A DNA stretch of 64,000 bases from Bradyrhizobium sp. AUGA SZCCT0176 (GCF_018130145.1 NZ_JAFCMB010000009.1:218700-282699); one strand, 5' to 3'; positions 16,451 to 25,805 are shown, counted from the stretch's first letter. Translations and numbers: made by a program. The notes: generated by a model from the sequence alone, not told the origin.

Positions 16451-17374
16451 CTATAAAGTCCAGATGGACGTGGCAGCCAAGGACTTGGCAGCCAAGGCAA
16501 GACCGCGTCGGACCGCATCATCGGAATCGATGGATTGGACCGCAACGGAAAGGCTGTCAAACGCCAATCGATACAGCGCCTCGAGCCTGCCGGACGCAAC
16601 CAGGGTGATGTCGCGCCTCGACCGATCGCCAGCCAGTCCCGCCGACAGTTCGAGGCCGATCAGGGTTCCTGATATCTTCTCGCGAGCCGAGGCAGGACCG
16701 CCCCCGAATAGAAGCTGACCCGAGCGCACCTGGAACAACAAATTGGCCGCGAATGCAGGCGTCTCAAAGGCGGCAACGACAGCCGATTTGAAGGCCTGGG
16801 TATCCACGGCTTCGTCCGCGTTCGCTACGGCTAGCGACAGGATCGTCCCTTGCGATACGGCGCTGAAGAGTTCGCCGGTCATGAATGTGGTGAAGCGTTC
16901 AACGGTCCCACCACGCACGCTCGCCCATTTCGAATGGGTGCCGGGCATGCAGACCAGCGCTTCACCATCTGCACCGAGAGCACCGAGAAGTTGGGTTTCT
17001 TCGCCCCGCATCACGTCCGGCGCCTTGGGGTCGCGCTGCGCGATGCCTGGAAGGATGCGGATATCACGCGACTGTTCGGGAACCGGCACGGCACGCTGCA
17101 GGATGGATGTGAGGCTTGCCGGCGTGTCGAGATATCCCGCTTCAACCCAGCCCTGCCGGGCGCCCGCCATGCCGCAGATGACGACTGGCAGGTGATCGGC
17201 GGCACCGACGGCATCGAGATGCGACTGCAACACGCTGGCAAAACCGATCTTGGCGGCCGCCATCATGCCTTCATCGCTGCGTCGTTCCGCCAGCACGTCG
17301 CCGGAACGATCCATCAGCCAAAGCCGGAAGCTGCTGGTACCCCAATCGACGGCGACATAGGCGGCCTGGCTCAT
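16451..17374 (-). CDS. dgoK: 2-dehydro-3-deoxygalactonokinase
   Basis: 307 residues from ATG 17374. It phosphorylates 2-keto-3-deoxygalactonate at C6 with ATP to feed DgoA. The family motif VAVDWGTSSFRLWLMDRSG (phosphate 1) opens the protein; CGMAGARQGWVEAGYL and CMPGTHSKWASVRGG follow as DgoK signatures. The start overlaps the stop of the upstream Mo-hydroxylase gene (ATGA), indicating translational coupling. Confidence 0.93.
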   Translation of the reverse strand: MSQAAYVAVDWGTSSFRLWLMDRSGDVLAERRSDEGMMAAAKIGFASVLQSHLDAVGAADHLPVVICGMAGARQGWVEAGYLDTPASLTSILQRAVPVPEQSRDIRILPGIAQRDPKAPDVMRGEETQLLGALGADGEALVCMPGTHSKWASVRGGTVERFTTFMTGELFSAVSQGTILSLAVANADEAVDTQAFKSAVVAAFETPAFAANLLFQVRSGQLLFGGGPASAREKISGTLIGLELSAGLAGDRSRRDITLVASGRLEALYRLAFDSLSVAVQSIDSDDAVRRGLALAAKSLAATSIWTL

Positions 17375-19704
17375 TTCGAAATCCGTCCTGATGTTCGTGC
17401 TTTCTGGATGGCGCTCCACACCAGATACGGCGTCGCCGGCATGTCCAGTTCATTGATACCGAGCGGGGACAAGGCGTCGAGCACGGCGTTCATGATGGTT
17501 TGCGGCGCGGCGATGCTGCCGGCCTGCCCGGTTCCCTTCACGCCCAGCGGATTAGACTTTGTTGGCGACGATTCATTCAGACCACCGGCGAAGCTCGGCA
17601 AATCCTGCGCGCGCGGCAGCGTGTAGTCCATGAAGGAGCCGCTGAGCAGCTGCCCCTCGGGATCGAACACGATGTGCTCCAGCAGCGACTGTCCGATACC
17701 CTGCGCCACCCCGCCATGCACCTGGCTGAGCGCCACGCGCGGATTGATGAGGCGGCCGAAATCATCGACGATGGTGTAGCGATCGAGCCGCACGACGCCG
17801 GTGTCGGGATCGATCTCGACTTCCGCGACATGGCAACCGTTCGGAAAATTGTAGAGTTCGGAACTGTTGGTCGCGCTTCCCTCGAGCTCCGGCGTCAGTC
17901 CTTCCGGCAGATTGGCGGGATCCCGCGCGGCCTCGGCCACCTTGCCAATCTCGATGGCGCGCTCGGTGGATTTCACGACAAAGCGGCCATCGACGAACAC
18001 CACATGGTCGGCCGGGGCCTGCAGCAGATGCGCTGAAATCAGCCGTCCCTTCTCGATCAACTTCTCGATCGCCATGACAAGCGCGGTGCCGCCCATATGC
18101 ATCGAACGCGCGCCGCCATGGCCGTTGCCGCCCGGCAGAAAGTCCGTGTCGCCCTGCTGGAAGCGGAATGCATCGATCGGCAATCCCAGCAGGTCGGCCG
18201 CGACCTGCGGATAGGCGGTCTCATGACCCTGGCCGTTGGACTGCGTACCGACCGCCAGCGACACCGTGCCGTCGGCCTCGAACGCGGCCCGCGCCATTTC
18301 CAACGGCACACCGCGGGACGTTTCGAGGAAGCAGGCAATCCCGAGGCCGCGCAGCAGGCCGGCCTTGTCAGATTGCTTGCGTCGCTTGCGAAAACCGTCT
18401 CGGTCGGCAAGCGCGATCGCGTCGTCCAGATTGGCCTTGAAGCGGCCGCCGTCGATCTTCATGCCCATCGCGCTACGATGCGGAAACCTGCTGACGATGT
18501 TGCGGCGGCGCAACTTGACGGCATCGATCCCGGTTTTGATCGATGCAAGATTCACCAGCCGCTCGATCAGATAATTGGCTTCGGGCTTGCCGGCGCCGCG
18601 ATAGGCGTCGATCGGCGGCGTGTTGGTGAAAGCGCCGCGCACTTCGTAAAACACCGAGGGGATGTCATAGACGCCGCCGATCGCGCTGCCGGCCGCGTTG
18701 GTGGAGCTGATCGGGCCGCTGGTCGACAGGTACGCGCCCATATTGGCGACCGCCTTCACTTCCAACGCAAGAAACCGGCCATCGGTGTCGAGCGCGAGTC
18801 GCGCGCGGGAAAAGAAATCGCGGCCATGCGCCGAGCTGACGAAATCTTCTGATCGTTCGCAGACCCAGCGCACCGGGCGGCCGAGCTTCCTTGCCGCCCA
18901 CAGCACCAGCACATATTCGGGATAGACGTAGTTCTTCATCCCAAAACCGCCACCGACGTCAGGCACCACCACGCGCAAGCGCTCGAGCGGAATCTTGAAG
19001 ACGGCGCTAGCTAGCACCTTGCGGGTGTCGTGGACGGCCTGACCGGTCACCGACAGCAGAAACTGATCCGTCTTGCGATCATGAAAACCGATCGCGGCGC
19101 GCGTCTCCAGCGGTGCTGCCACGACGCGGTTGTTGAACAGGTCGCATTCGACGATATGCGTAGCCTGCACCATCGCCGCGGCAACAGCTGCCGCGTCGCC
19201 CCTATGGAACAGGAAGGCGGAATTGCCCGGCGCCTCCTTCCATAGCAGTGGGGCGTCCGGCTTGAGCGCCGCGGTCGCCATGGTGACGCAGGGCCTGGGC
19301 TCATAGGCGATGTCGACCGCTTCGGCGGCCGCCACCGCCGCCTCCAGCGTCTCTGCGACAATCAGGACGACGGGATCGCCGACATGCCGCACGACATCAC
19401 GGGCCAGCGCGGGGCGCGGCGGCGCGATGATCGGCTCGACCGCATCAATTGCCGTGACGCAAGGCAACTCGCCGATGCCGTCCGCCGCGAGGTCGGCTTC
19501 GGAAAGCACCGCCACGACGCCGGGGAGCGCACGGGCAACGTCCAGACTAATCCGGGTAATTCGTGCGAAGGCGTGCGGCGAGCGGACCACATGGGCGTGC
19601 AGCACATCAGCCACGTGATCATTGGCGACGTAGGTCCCGCGCCCGGTGAGGAAGCGATGATCCTCCAGCCGGTTCAGGGACTTGCCTTGATAACGCTCGC
19701 GCAA
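17371..19704 (-). CDS. Xanthine dehydrogenase/CoxL-type molybdopterin-binding large subunit (orphan)
   Basis: 777 residues. I place the start at the TTG at 19704 because a full AAGGAGGTGA Shine-Dalgarno lies just upstream; the frame runs on to 19731 but through this site. The N-terminal domain begins RERYQGKSLNRLEDHRFLTG. Molybdopterin-binding loops are visible as PDVGGGFGMKNYV and DAYRGAGKPEA, and the C-terminal VKGTGQAGSIAAP occupies the place of the catalytic-Glu loop (GxKGxGE), with Gln where Glu is expected. No FAD or 2Fe-2S subunit gene is adjacent, so partners must come from elsewhere. Coupling to dgoK suggests a role in oxidising a sugar or sugar acid, but that is inference. Confidence 0.87.
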   Translation of the reverse strand: MRERYQGKSLNRLEDHRFLTGRGTYVANDHVADVLHAHVVRSPHAFARITRISLDVARALPGVVAVLSEADLAADGIGELPCVTAIDAVEPIIAPPRPALARDVVRHVGDPVVLIVAETLEAAVAAAEAVDIAYEPRPCVTMATAALKPDAPLLWKEAPGNSAFLFHRGDAAAVAAAMVQATHIVECDLFNNRVVAAPLETRAAIGFHDRKTDQFLLSVTGQAVHDTRKVLASAVFKIPLERLRVVVPDVGGGFGMKNYVYPEYVLVLWAARKLGRPVRWVCERSEDFVSSAHGRDFFSRARLALDTDGRFLALEVKAVANMGAYLSTSGPISSTNAAGSAIGGVYDIPSVFYEVRGAFTNTPPIDAYRGAGKPEANYLIERLVNLASIKTGIDAVKLRRRNIVSRFPHRSAMGMKIDGGRFKANLDDAIALADRDGFRKRRKQSDKAGLLRGLGIACFLETSRGVPLEMARAAFEADGTVSLAVGTQSNGQGHETAYPQVAADLLGLPIDAFRFQQGDTDFLPGGNGHGGARSMHMGGTALVMAIEKLIEKGRLISAHLLQAPADHVVFVDGRFVVKSTERAIEIGKVAEAARDPANLPEGLTPELEGSATNSSELYNFPNGCHVAEVEIDPDTGVVRLDRYTIVDDFGRLINPRVALSQVHGGVAQGIGQSLLEHIVFDPEGQLLSGSFMDYTLPRAQDLPSFAGGLNESSPTKSNPLGVKGTGQAGSIAAPQTIMNAVLDALSPLGINELDMPATPYLVWSAIQKARTSGRISK

Positions 19705-19816
19705 CCGCTCACCTCCTTGCCGAAACACCAAGGGTTATATTGGGCGCTTGCGGGGACCGCCACCCTCCTTGCCCCGTCGAATTTGCGTTGCGGACCTGTC
19801 GAGCACTTCGCGCGCT

Positions 19817-20743
19817 CTAGCGGGCCGGACCCGACGACGTCTGCCGAGCCCAATTCCTGTTGGCCGAGACGACACCGGTGCCGACCAGGATCCCGACGAG
19901 AACGAGGGCCATACCGGCGACCAGTTCCACCGTCAGCGATTCGCCAAGCATCGCGATGCCCAGCGCCATCGCCGTGATTGGATTGAGCGTCAGATACAAG
20001 ACGGTCGTCGTCGGCGGCAGCCAGCGCAATGCCCACATGAACAGTGAAAACTGCAGAACACCGGCGACGGTTCCAAGGAACAGCACCGCGATCCATCCTT
20101 TTGTACTGATCGCCGGCAAAGCAACGCTGCCTTGCTGGAGACCGACAACCGGCAACAAGACAGCGACGGCGAATACCATCGCCAATGCCGTCACGAAAAT
20201 CGGCCCGTGGCGCATCAGGGTTGCGCGGCTGAACACGGAGTAGATGGCGGCGCAGAGCACGCTAAGAAGCATCAACCCGTCTCCGACCACGTAATCGTCA
20301 TTTCCCCGCCCGAATGCAGCGGTGCCAAACGCCACGGCGATGCCGGAAAACGCCAGCACGACACCTGCGACCTTCGCGGTTGTCAGCTTCTCGCGTCCAA
20401 AGGCAGCTGCGACGATCAGGGTCTGGATCGGTATCGTCGCCAGACCAACCGCGCCGCGCGCGGCCGGCACGTACTGGAGCGACGCATTGAAGGCCCAGGG
20501 AAAAAGCACAAAGAACAGAATTCCGAACCCGGCGATCTTTGCACACTCGGATAGCGCAAGGCCGCCGCGCGGCCACATCGCCAGCAGAAACGGCGCAAAG
20601 CAGGCGATCGAGATCAGGTAGCGGTAGAAGACCAGCGAGATCGGGTCGATCTCTCCAATGACCGAGCGCGTGGCAACGACGGCAGCCCCTGCGATCAAGG
20701 CCGCGGCCGCCGCGGCGGCATGGGCGAGTACAATCCTGTTCAT
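19817..20743 (-). CDS. EamA/DMT-family transporter
   Basis: 308 residues from ATG 20743 with GAGGTG upstream. Ten hydrophobic segments form two EamA repeats (RSVIGEIDPISLVFYRYLIS; later STKGWIAVLFLGTVAGVLQF and WLPPTTTVLYLTLNPITAMA). The family exports amino acids, nucleosides or other metabolites. It is divergent from an HxlR regulator with a palindromic operator candidate between them, so it is probably that regulator's target. Confidence 0.9.
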   Translation of the reverse strand: MNRIVLAHAAAAAAALIAGAAVVATRSVIGEIDPISLVFYRYLISIACFAPFLLAMWPRGGLALSECAKIAGFGILFFVLFPWAFNASLQYVPAARGAVGLATIPIQTLIVAAAFGREKLTTAKVAGVVLAFSGIAVAFGTAAFGRGNDDYVVGDGLMLLSVLCAAIYSVFSRATLMRHGPIFVTALAMVFAVAVLLPVVGLQQGSVALPAISTKGWIAVLFLGTVAGVLQFSLFMWALRWLPPTTTVLYLTLNPITAMALGIAMLGESLTVELVAGMALVLVGILVGTGVVSANRNWARQTSSGPAR

Positions 20744-20783
20744 GATGCCGTCACCTCGATCAGCCGCCCGGCGCCAGCCAGTC

Positions 20784-20800
20784 ACTTTCAAATCGAAAGT
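20784..20800. promoter_or_regulatory. Candidate HxlR operator (inverted repeat)
   Basis: ACTTTC-AAATC-GAAAGT, a 6-bp-arm palindrome in the 156-bp gap between the divergent EamA and HxlR genes. A further GACACTTTAAAAATGCAAGT stretch lies 13 bases away. Placement between regulator and target supports an operator role. Confidence 0.5.
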
Positions 20801-20899
20801 TACACTAGCCATGACACTTTAAAAATGCAAGTCGGTCTGATAGATTAGAGGCACACCGTTCCGGGCAGGTCCGGTGCTGGAAACACGGGCACGTTCGCC

Positions 20900-21274
20900 A
20901 TGGCAAAACATGACTTCCGATCGACATGCTCCATCGCGCGCGCGCTGGAAGTCGTGGGCGACAAGTGGACCCTGCTCATCGTTCGCGACCTGATGTGGCA
21001 CCGCAAGCAGACCTTTCAGGCGCTGCAGGACAGCGCTGAACGGGTCCCCTCGAACATCCTGTCCGAACGGCTCAAGAGGCTTGCGGAATGGGGCCTGGTG
21101 AAACGCGAGCCCTACCAGCAAAACCCGGTCCGATACGCCTATCAGCTGACCGACGAAGGAAAGCGCCTGGAACCTGTCCTGCTGCAAATGATGAATTGGG
21201 GCCACGAGCAGCTCGGTGGGGGGCGCTACGATCCGAAGTCAGCCAAGAGCTGGAAAGCGCGAACCGGGCTTTAA
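20900..21274 (+). CDS. HxlR-family transcriptional regulator
   Basis: 124 residues. A compact winged helix-turn-helix with the HxlR hallmark CSIARALEVVGDKWTLLIVR near the N-terminus (Cys at residue 10), then SNILSERLKRLAEWGLVKRE (recognition helix and wing) and YQLTDEGKRLEPVL. HxlR proteins bind DNA as dimers and respond to redox or small electrophiles. It most likely controls itself and the divergent EamA transporter. Confidence 0.93.
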   Translation: MAKHDFRSTCSIARALEVVGDKWTLLIVRDLMWHRKQTFQALQDSAERVPSNILSERLKRLAEWGLVKREPYQQNPVRYAYQLTDEGKRLEPVLLQMMNWGHEQLGGGRYDPKSAKSWKARTGL

Positions 21275-21338
21275 ACGCGCGACTAGTTCGACTGTCGCTG
21301 GATCTCTCCCGGCAACGCTTTCGTATTGAGGGTGAAGT

Positions 21339-22586
21339 TCACAGGTCCTTTTCGGCGAGTTTACGAAACGCGTCGGGAACGGAAGAAGAGACGTCCGGCG
21401 CCACCGATCCGTAGCCGATCGCATCCCATCCGAAGCGTTCGCGGATTTTATCAACCGCATGGTCGGCCGCCCCACGTGCCATGCCTCTTTTGGTGCCGGG
21501 GCGGCGTGCTTCATCGCCAAGTCCGAGTGGGAGTTCGAGCTCCACATCCCGCTGCTCTCCAAGATGCGACACGGAAATCGCCAGGAGCGAGATGGTTTTC
21601 TCGTGAGGATGATCGGCGAGGACAGCGCGCACCAGCTCCTCGGCGACCTCGGCCAGAATCAGGGTCGCGGAGATTGGTGCGTCGAGCGTGACCGAACGCG
21701 TGACTGAATTCAGATTGGCGAAGCGAACGCGGACCGTCACCGTCCGCCCAGGCCTGGACTTGGCGCGGAGCCGGCTGCCGATACGGTCAGCAAGGTGAAG
21801 CAAGGTGGATCGAACAACCCGCTGTTCGGCGGGTTTCCTGCCAAGCGCCGATTGCGCTCCTGCCGATCGAGCCCGGCGGTGAGTCTTGATTTCCCGTGGA
21901 TCACGATTCCACGCCAGCGCCGAAAGTTTCGTCCCTGCCGCGGAACCAAGCACCCGCTTGAGCGAACATCCGGGTGTCGCTGCCAGCTGCCCGATCGTGA
22001 GCACGTCGATTTCGGCCAGCCGTGTCCGCGTCGCCGGACCCACGCCCCACATCAAGTCGACCGGCAGGTGGTGAAGGAATCCGAGCTCCGTATCGGGATC
22101 GACAACGACAAGCCCGTCGGGTTTGGCCACTTGCGAAGCAATTTTCGCCAGATGCTTGGTGCGCGCGACACCGACCGAGATCGGAAGGCCAAGCTCCGCG
22201 CGCACGCGTTGGCGGATTGCCGTTGCGATTTCGGCAGGCGGACCGAACAGATGGGTGCAGCCCGCGACGTCGGCAAAGGCCTCGTCGATGGAGATCCGTT
22301 CGACGAGGGGCGTGAAGTCTCCCATCACCTTGATGGCGGCATCGCCCAGCCGTTGGTATTCCCGGAAATGCCCGCCGACAAAAATGAGCTGCGGACAGAG
22401 TTCGCACGCTTGCCGTCCCGGCATGCCGCCGCGGACCCCGAAGGCCTTGGCTTCGTAAGACGCGGCAAGCACAACCCCACCACCGACGGCAATCGGTTTG
22501 CCGCGCAGCGATGGATCAAGCAGCTGCTCTACCGAGGCATAGAACGCATCCAGGTCCGCATGGAGGATGGTGGCTGTCGTTGCCAT
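21339..22586 (-). CDS. dinB: DNA polymerase IV (Y-family translesion polymerase)
   Basis: 415 residues from ATG 22586; the frame continues to 22646 but that part crosses the SOS box. The catalytic core is complete: ILHADLDAFYASVEQ (first metal Asp), SYEAKAFGVRGGMP, and RISIDEAFADV (SIDE motif). The HhH segment is MWGVGPATRTRLAEIDVLTI, and the little-finger domain continues to RFGWDAIGYGSVA. It copies past damaged bases with low fidelity. No imuA/dnaE2 neighbour is present. Confidence 0.94.
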   Translation of the reverse strand: MATTATILHADLDAFYASVEQLLDPSLRGKPIAVGGGVVLAASYEAKAFGVRGGMPGRQACELCPQLIFVGGHFREYQRLGDAAIKVMGDFTPLVERISIDEAFADVAGCTHLFGPPAEIATAIRQRVRAELGLPISVGVARTKHLAKIASQVAKPDGLVVVDPDTELGFLHHLPVDLMWGVGPATRTRLAEIDVLTIGQLAATPGCSLKRVLGSAAGTKLSALAWNRDPREIKTHRRARSAGAQSALGRKPAEQRVVRSTLLHLADRIGSRLRAKSRPGRTVTVRVRFANLNSVTRSVTLDAPISATLILAEVAEELVRAVLADHPHEKTISLLAISVSHLGEQRDVELELPLGLGDEARRPGTKRGMARGAADHAVDKIRERFGWDAIGYGSVAPDVSSSVPDAFRKLAEKDL

Positions 22587-22629
22587 CCGACCGTTCGCCC
22601 ATGACGTTTCGACGAGGTTCTCGCAGAGA

Positions 22630-22644
22630 GAACATAATGAGAAC
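22630..22644 (-). promoter_or_regulatory. LexA (SOS) box of dinB
   Basis: On the gene strand it reads GTTC-TCATTAT-GTTC, the alphaproteobacterial LexA consensus GTTC-N7-GTTC. It ends 43 bases upstream of the dinB start, where a LexA operator should overlap the promoter. Confidence 0.85.
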
Positions 22645-22694
22645 AAGAACGCCTTGTGTCAAGCGATCGGAGACGCGCGGACATGCATCGGCAT

Positions 22695-23894
22695 TCAGCC
22701 GTGATACGCAAACAGCTCGATCGGGTCATTGAAGCCGCGCACCGGATGTTCACCGACGCGTTCGAGATCGAAATCGCCTTCAACAGAGTCGGCGAACGCG
22801 CGAGACAGCAGCACCGTTTTCCCTAACTGCTTGGTGAGGGCTTCAAGACGCGACGCCATGTTGACGGCCGGACCGATGACCGTGAAGTCGAGCCGGCTGC
22901 GCGACCCGATATTGCCGTACATGACGTCGCCGACGTGGACACCGATGCCGTAGTTCAGCGGCGCACGGCCGGTTTCGCTGTTCTTTTCGTTCAGCGCCGT
23001 CATGGCCTGACGGGCCTCAGTCACGGCATGCAGTAGGTTTGCGCAGGCCGAGGGCTGGCTGAGCGGAAAAATGGCGAGCAGACCGTCGCCGATGAATTTC
23101 AGTATTTCGCCGCCATGCCGCGCGATCGGCTCCGACATCGCGTCGAAATAGCCGTTCAGGAGATCAATGACGTCATCGCGCGGCCAGTTGTCGGAGATCC
23201 GGGTGAAATCACGCAAGTCGCAGATCATGATGGCGGCGCGAACGGTCGTCCCGGTTCCGCGCCTGGTGGCGCCGGCCAGAATGAGTTCGCCGGCGTGCGA
23301 GCCGACATAGGTTTCCAGCAGCGTTCGCGCGAGCCGGTTCTTGACCCGGATTTCGCTGACCAGCGCCAGCACCGGCAACAGTTTCAACAGGGCGGCGATA
23401 TGCGCGGCGTCGAAACCACCTGGCCGGTCGGTTGCAAAGGTCACGATGTGCCGCTTGCCGAGCGTATGGTACAGCGGCCACGCCACATAATCGGTCAGGC
23501 CTTTCGCCCGCATCTCGTCATAGACGGCGTGCTTGCGGCCGAGCGAAGGATCGCGCTCGAGATTCTCGCGCACCTCGGTGACACCGTCATGGATTTCGTT
23601 GGCGGGACTGCCGATATATTCGGATCGCTCCTGGACATCGTAGTCAACGCGCGCAATCTCGGCCTCGCGCATCCCGTCTTCCCACATGATCCGGGCGCCA
23701 AGCCATTGCGGATGGTGGATCAGGATATGAAGCGTCGCCCGTTTGACGGGAATGCCGGCATGCTGGAGCCGGACACAAAGCTCACCGAAAATATTGTCGA
23801 TGAAGCGCTGATCGCGCGTGCCGTTTGTCAGCCAGTGCACGACGTCGCCGTCAGAATGCGCTGTAACGGGATCGATATTCGGCGGCGCGTCCAT
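22695..23894 (-). CDS. Class III adenylate/guanylate cyclase
   Basis: 399 residues from ATG 23894; the frame extends upstream only as a shadow of a decayed tetR. The N-terminal ~200 residues have no membrane span and no domain I can name. The C-terminal catalytic domain has the first metal-binding Asp in AAIMICDLRDFTRISD, the second in FIGDGLLAIFP, and the transition-state Asn/Arg pair in VIGPAVNMASRLEAL. Product is cAMP or cGMP, not separable by eye. The type is common in rhizobia, where many copies occur. Confidence 0.88.
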   Translation of the reverse strand: MDAPPNIDPVTAHSDGDVVHWLTNGTRDQRFIDNIFGELCVRLQHAGIPVKRATLHILIHHPQWLGARIMWEDGMREAEIARVDYDVQERSEYIGSPANEIHDGVTEVRENLERDPSLGRKHAVYDEMRAKGLTDYVAWPLYHTLGKRHIVTFATDRPGGFDAAHIAALLKLLPVLALVSEIRVKNRLARTLLETYVGSHAGELILAGATRRGTGTTVRAAIMICDLRDFTRISDNWPRDDVIDLLNGYFDAMSEPIARHGGEILKFIGDGLLAIFPLSQPSACANLLHAVTEARQAMTALNEKNSETGRAPLNYGIGVHVGDVMYGNIGSRSRLDFTVIGPAVNMASRLEALTKQLGKTVLLSRAFADSVEGDFDLERVGEHPVRGFNDPIELFAYHG

Positions 23895-24049
23895 ATTGGC
23901 TCCCGAGTTGTGACCTGGATCGACGGTACGGGATATGTCGTGTCCCCATCCGACAGCGTCAATGCAGTCCGCCGCAATCCGGATGCACGTTTTCGGGAGA
24001 TCGATAGTTGCCGCGTGTTCAGCGCGGGAGGACGCGGCGGCAACACTCC

Positions 24050-24286
24050 GAGCATAGCCTTCCAGTTCGGGTAGGACGCCTTGGGACTGTGCCGGATCAT
24101 CTCGTGGAAGACGCGCTCCTTGGTCTCGAAATAGAAATGGATCGTCCCCTTGGTTGCGGATGCGCGGGCGGCGACGTCCTCGCCTCGTAGCCGTTCCTGA
24201 CGAATTCCTCGAAGGCCACATCGAGGATCGCGGCAGGTCGTTGCGCTGTCGGCGGGCCGTTCCTTCGTCTTCATCTCAACGCCCAT
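24050..24286 (-). pseudogene. TetR-family regulator remnant (frameshifted, truncated)
   Basis: Three frame segments join to a TetR DNA-binding domain: KTKERPADSATT in one frame, then RPAAILDVAFEEFVRNGYEA in another, then EDVAARASATKGTIHFYFET and KERVFHEMIRH back in the first. The recognition helix is readable but two frameshifts and the missing ligand domain make it nonfunctional. After PNWKAML at ~24050 similarity ends. Two operator-like palindromes survive upstream. Confidence 0.75.
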
Positions 24287-24319
24287 TCACGTAGAGTATC
24301 TAAATACCTTCAATACACT

Positions 24320-24363
24320 GTTGACTTTCGAGTCAGTCAACTTTAGTAAGTGATTACTCACTT
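24320..24363. promoter_or_regulatory. Two TetR-type operator palindromes
   Basis: GTTGACT-N8-AGTCAAC (24320-24341) and AAGTGA-TTAC-TCACTT (24348-24363) lie just upstream of the decayed tetR and on the promoter side of the patatin gene. TTGACT could also be a -35 element reading rightwards. The regulator that bound them is now broken, so the sites may be orphaned or served by another TetR. Confidence 0.5.
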
Positions 24364-24593
24364 GATTGGTCGGATGTGTCTTATGGCGTCAAAGTGGCCC
24401 TGTTGCCGGCGGTGCGTCCGGATGCGTGCGAGGGAATCCGGTCCAGGCCGGAGCAGCGAGAGCCGCGGCCGTCCAGCAATCGCGGGCGCCTGACGGAGCG
24501 AATGGTCGCCGCATCCCGCCGTGCCGAATGGCGAAGCGACACCCGATACGCGGCGGGTTGCCCCTGAGCGCTCACTTCCAATCCGGAAATGTC

Positions 24594-25805
24594 ATGAACT
24601 GCATCGGTCTTCGGACATTCGTAGCCTTGGCCATGGTTTCAGCGCTCAGCCTTCTCACCGCCGGATGTTCGTCGCTGCCGAGGACGCCGCATAGCGTTGC
24701 GGATGCATCCTCCGCGCGCGTCCTCGATCTGACGGATTTGCGCCGCTACGCCGACGAGCCCGCCGCCACGTTCCGGCAATATCCCGCACAGGCCATGCTG
24801 CGCGGACCCCGCACCTACCTTGCGTTATCCGGTGGCGGGGCCGACGGCGCCTATGGCGCCGGTGTGCTTATCGGCTGGACCGAGACCGGCAGGCGTCCTT
24901 CGTTCTCGATCGTGTCGGGTGTCAGCACCGGCGCGCTCATCGCGCCATTCGCGTTTCTCGGTCCCAGCCATGACGCGACCTTGCGCGAGCTCTACACCAG
25001 CGGCATCGCCGAGAGCCTGCTCGACGCCCCGAACCCGTTCAATGCCATCTTCGGGGCGGGCCTGTTCGGCAACGCCCGGCTGCGCGAACTGGTGGCCAAA
25101 TATATCGATGCCGACTTCGTCGCGGCGGTCGCAGCCGAACACGCCAAGGGGCGGCGGCTGCTCGTCGTCACGACCAATCTCGATTCGCAGCGCACCGCGA
25201 TCTGGGACATGGGACGCATCGCCGCGCTCCACACGCCCGCAGCATTGAATCTGTTCCGGGACGTCGTCGCCGCATCGGCGAGCCTGCCCGTGGTGTTTCC
25301 GCCGATGCTGGTGAGCGCCGAAGCGAACGGCAAGCGTTTCGAGGAGATGCACGTCGATGGCGGCGTGACCGCGCCTGTGCTGACGTTGCCGGAGGCCTAC
25401 CTGCTGCACGATGCCAAGCCGGGCAAGCTGGACAATCTGCAGCTCTACATCCTGATCAACAACAAGGTGGACCGCGAATTCAAGCTGGTTCGGAATGCCA
25501 CCGTCGAAATCGCCGCGCGGTCGTCATCGACGATGACGAAAATCCAGACCCGCTCGATTCTGTACAGCACCTATATCTTCGCCCGCCGCAACAAGTTCGG
25601 ATTCAACCTGACTTACATCGAGGGCGATCAGCCGGCTTCGCCGACCTCCGGCTTCGACACCGCCTATATGCGCTCGCTGTTCCAGTACGGTTACGACAGG
25701 GCGCGCGGCAACCGTCTCTGGTCGGTATCCCCTCCGCCGGATGAACTGGAACCTGCGCCGATGTCCGGCGTCTCATCCACGCGGCATCTCGCCAGCGGCG
25801 ATTGA
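24594..25805 (+). CDS. Patatin-like phospholipase, predicted lipoprotein
   Basis: 403 residues from ATG 24594; the frame upstream to 24366 is Arg/Pro-rich and unlikely to be translated. A lipoprotein signal ends in LLTAGCSS. The patatin domain shows the oxyanion loop SGGGADGAYGAG, the nucleophile Ser in VSGVSTGALIAPF and the Asp of the Ser-Asp dyad in MHVDGGVTAPVL. It should hydrolyse acyl lipids at the envelope. A PepSY-type secreted protein follows 49 bp downstream and may be co-transcribed. 24364-24593 shows no gene. Confidence 0.87.
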   Translation: MNCIGLRTFVALAMVSALSLLTAGCSSLPRTPHSVADASSARVLDLTDLRRYADEPAATFRQYPAQAMLRGPRTYLALSGGGADGAYGAGVLIGWTETGRRPSFSIVSGVSTGALIAPFAFLGPSHDATLRELYTSGIAESLLDAPNPFNAIFGAGLFGNARLRELVAKYIDADFVAAVAAEHAKGRRLLVVTTNLDSQRTAIWDMGRIAALHTPAALNLFRDVVAASASLPVVFPPMLVSAEANGKRFEEMHVDGGVTAPVLTLPEAYLLHDAKPGKLDNLQLYILINNKVDREFKLVRNATVEIAARSSSTMTKIQTRSILYSTYIFARRNKFGFNLTYIEGDQPASPTSGFDTAYMRSLFQYGYDRARGNRLWSVSPPPDELEPAPMSGVSSTRHLASGD

